Source: Baia soyae
GTDB taxonomy: Bacteria > Bacillota > Bacilli > Thermoactinomycetales > Thermoactinomycetaceae
Direction of reading: 5' to 3'
Assembly (NCBI RefSeq): GCF_004341445.1
Contig: NZ_SLXV01000012.1
Coordinates: 1-64,000, forward strand
Length of the DNA: 64,000 nt
This document shows, piece by piece, positions 63,975-64,000 of the stretch. The notes under the pieces were generated by a model. It had not been told where the DNA came from. It worked only from the letters and a program-made list of their open reading frames with translations, and ran no database searches. Positions within the stretch are counted from its first letter, which is position 1, and every line of letters starts with the position of its first letter. The translations under genes were made by a program, and so were the position numbers.

Positions 63975-64000
63975 TTGACTCTTATTTTGTGGCGTGCTAT
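63975..64000 (+). promoter_or_regulatory. strong rRNA-type promoter, cut by the window end
   Basis: -35 TTGACT (63975-63980), a 17-base spacer and TAT at 63998-64000, the first half of a -10, preceded by a TG extension. An A-rich upstream region (AAAAAACGAAAAAAG) resembles an UP element. In B. subtilis an rRNA operon lies beyond perR-ygzB, so this is likely an rrn promoter. Confidence 0.5.

Overview
The window reads as a chromosomal segment of a low-to-moderate GC, endospore-forming member of the Bacillota, on the Bacillus side of the phylum. The evidence is gene content and gene order: CodY, a PerR-YgzB neighbourhood, Spo0M, GerP spore-germination proteins, a caa3-type oxidase, a proline T-box, and a purine operon with PurR boxes and a guanine riboswitch ordered as in Bacillus subtilis. 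A genus cannot be fixed from the sequence alone. Thermoactinomycetaceae is a reasonable but unproven guess.

Layout. 1-2520: 3' part of a 23S rRNA gene, a 5S gene and a strong terminator. 2760-16720: the de novo purine operon purEKBCSQLFMN, purH, a small membrane gene and purD, preceded by a PurR operator, a sigma-A promoter, a guanine riboswitch and its terminator. 16.7-18.3 kb: a gene-poor stretch with two small minus-strand genes and a promoter-driven small ORF interrupted by an amber codon. 18.3-31.4 kb: housekeeping genes (O-antigen-ligase-like protein, LysM-3D protein, AlkA-like glycosylase, MscS channel, YfhP, MutY, VanW protein, intracellular subtilase, T-box-controlled proC, DUF402 protein, signal peptidase I). 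31.5-39.6 kb: codY, an ABC exporter and ctaBCDEF for heme O synthesis and caa3 oxidase. 39.6-43.4 kb: a relict insertion-sequence end fused to a damaged collagen-like gene, a truncated hemoglobin coupled to glutamate-1-semialdehyde aminomutase, and two tandem spo0M genes.

43.4-55.4 kb is the accessory island. A CWB2 cell-wall-binding protein faces a 2287-residue secreted RHS/YD-repeat polymorphic toxin with a HINT self-cleavage domain and a short C-terminal toxin carrying an AHHVGQ motif. It is followed by four AT-rich genes that look like immunity genes. The last is a clear relative of ComJ/Nin, the nuclease inhibitor of Bacillus. An Excalibur-domain remnant lies between them.

55.5-63.9 kb: a three-gene ABC-2 exporter, a GerP-type spore group with a small heat-shock protein, a BCP peroxiredoxin, a methyltransferase, endonuclease III, perR with a candidate Per box, a motif-less acyl-CoA-synthetase-like protein and ygzB. 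The last 26 bases look like an rRNA promoter cut by the window edge, so the segment probably lies between two co-oriented rRNA operons.

The most interesting content is the toxin island, with an unassigned C-terminal effector and a stacked immunity array. Other items worth a second look are the decayed ANL enzyme, the compensated frameshifts in the collagen-like gene next to the IS end, and the amber-interrupted ORF with complete expression signals.
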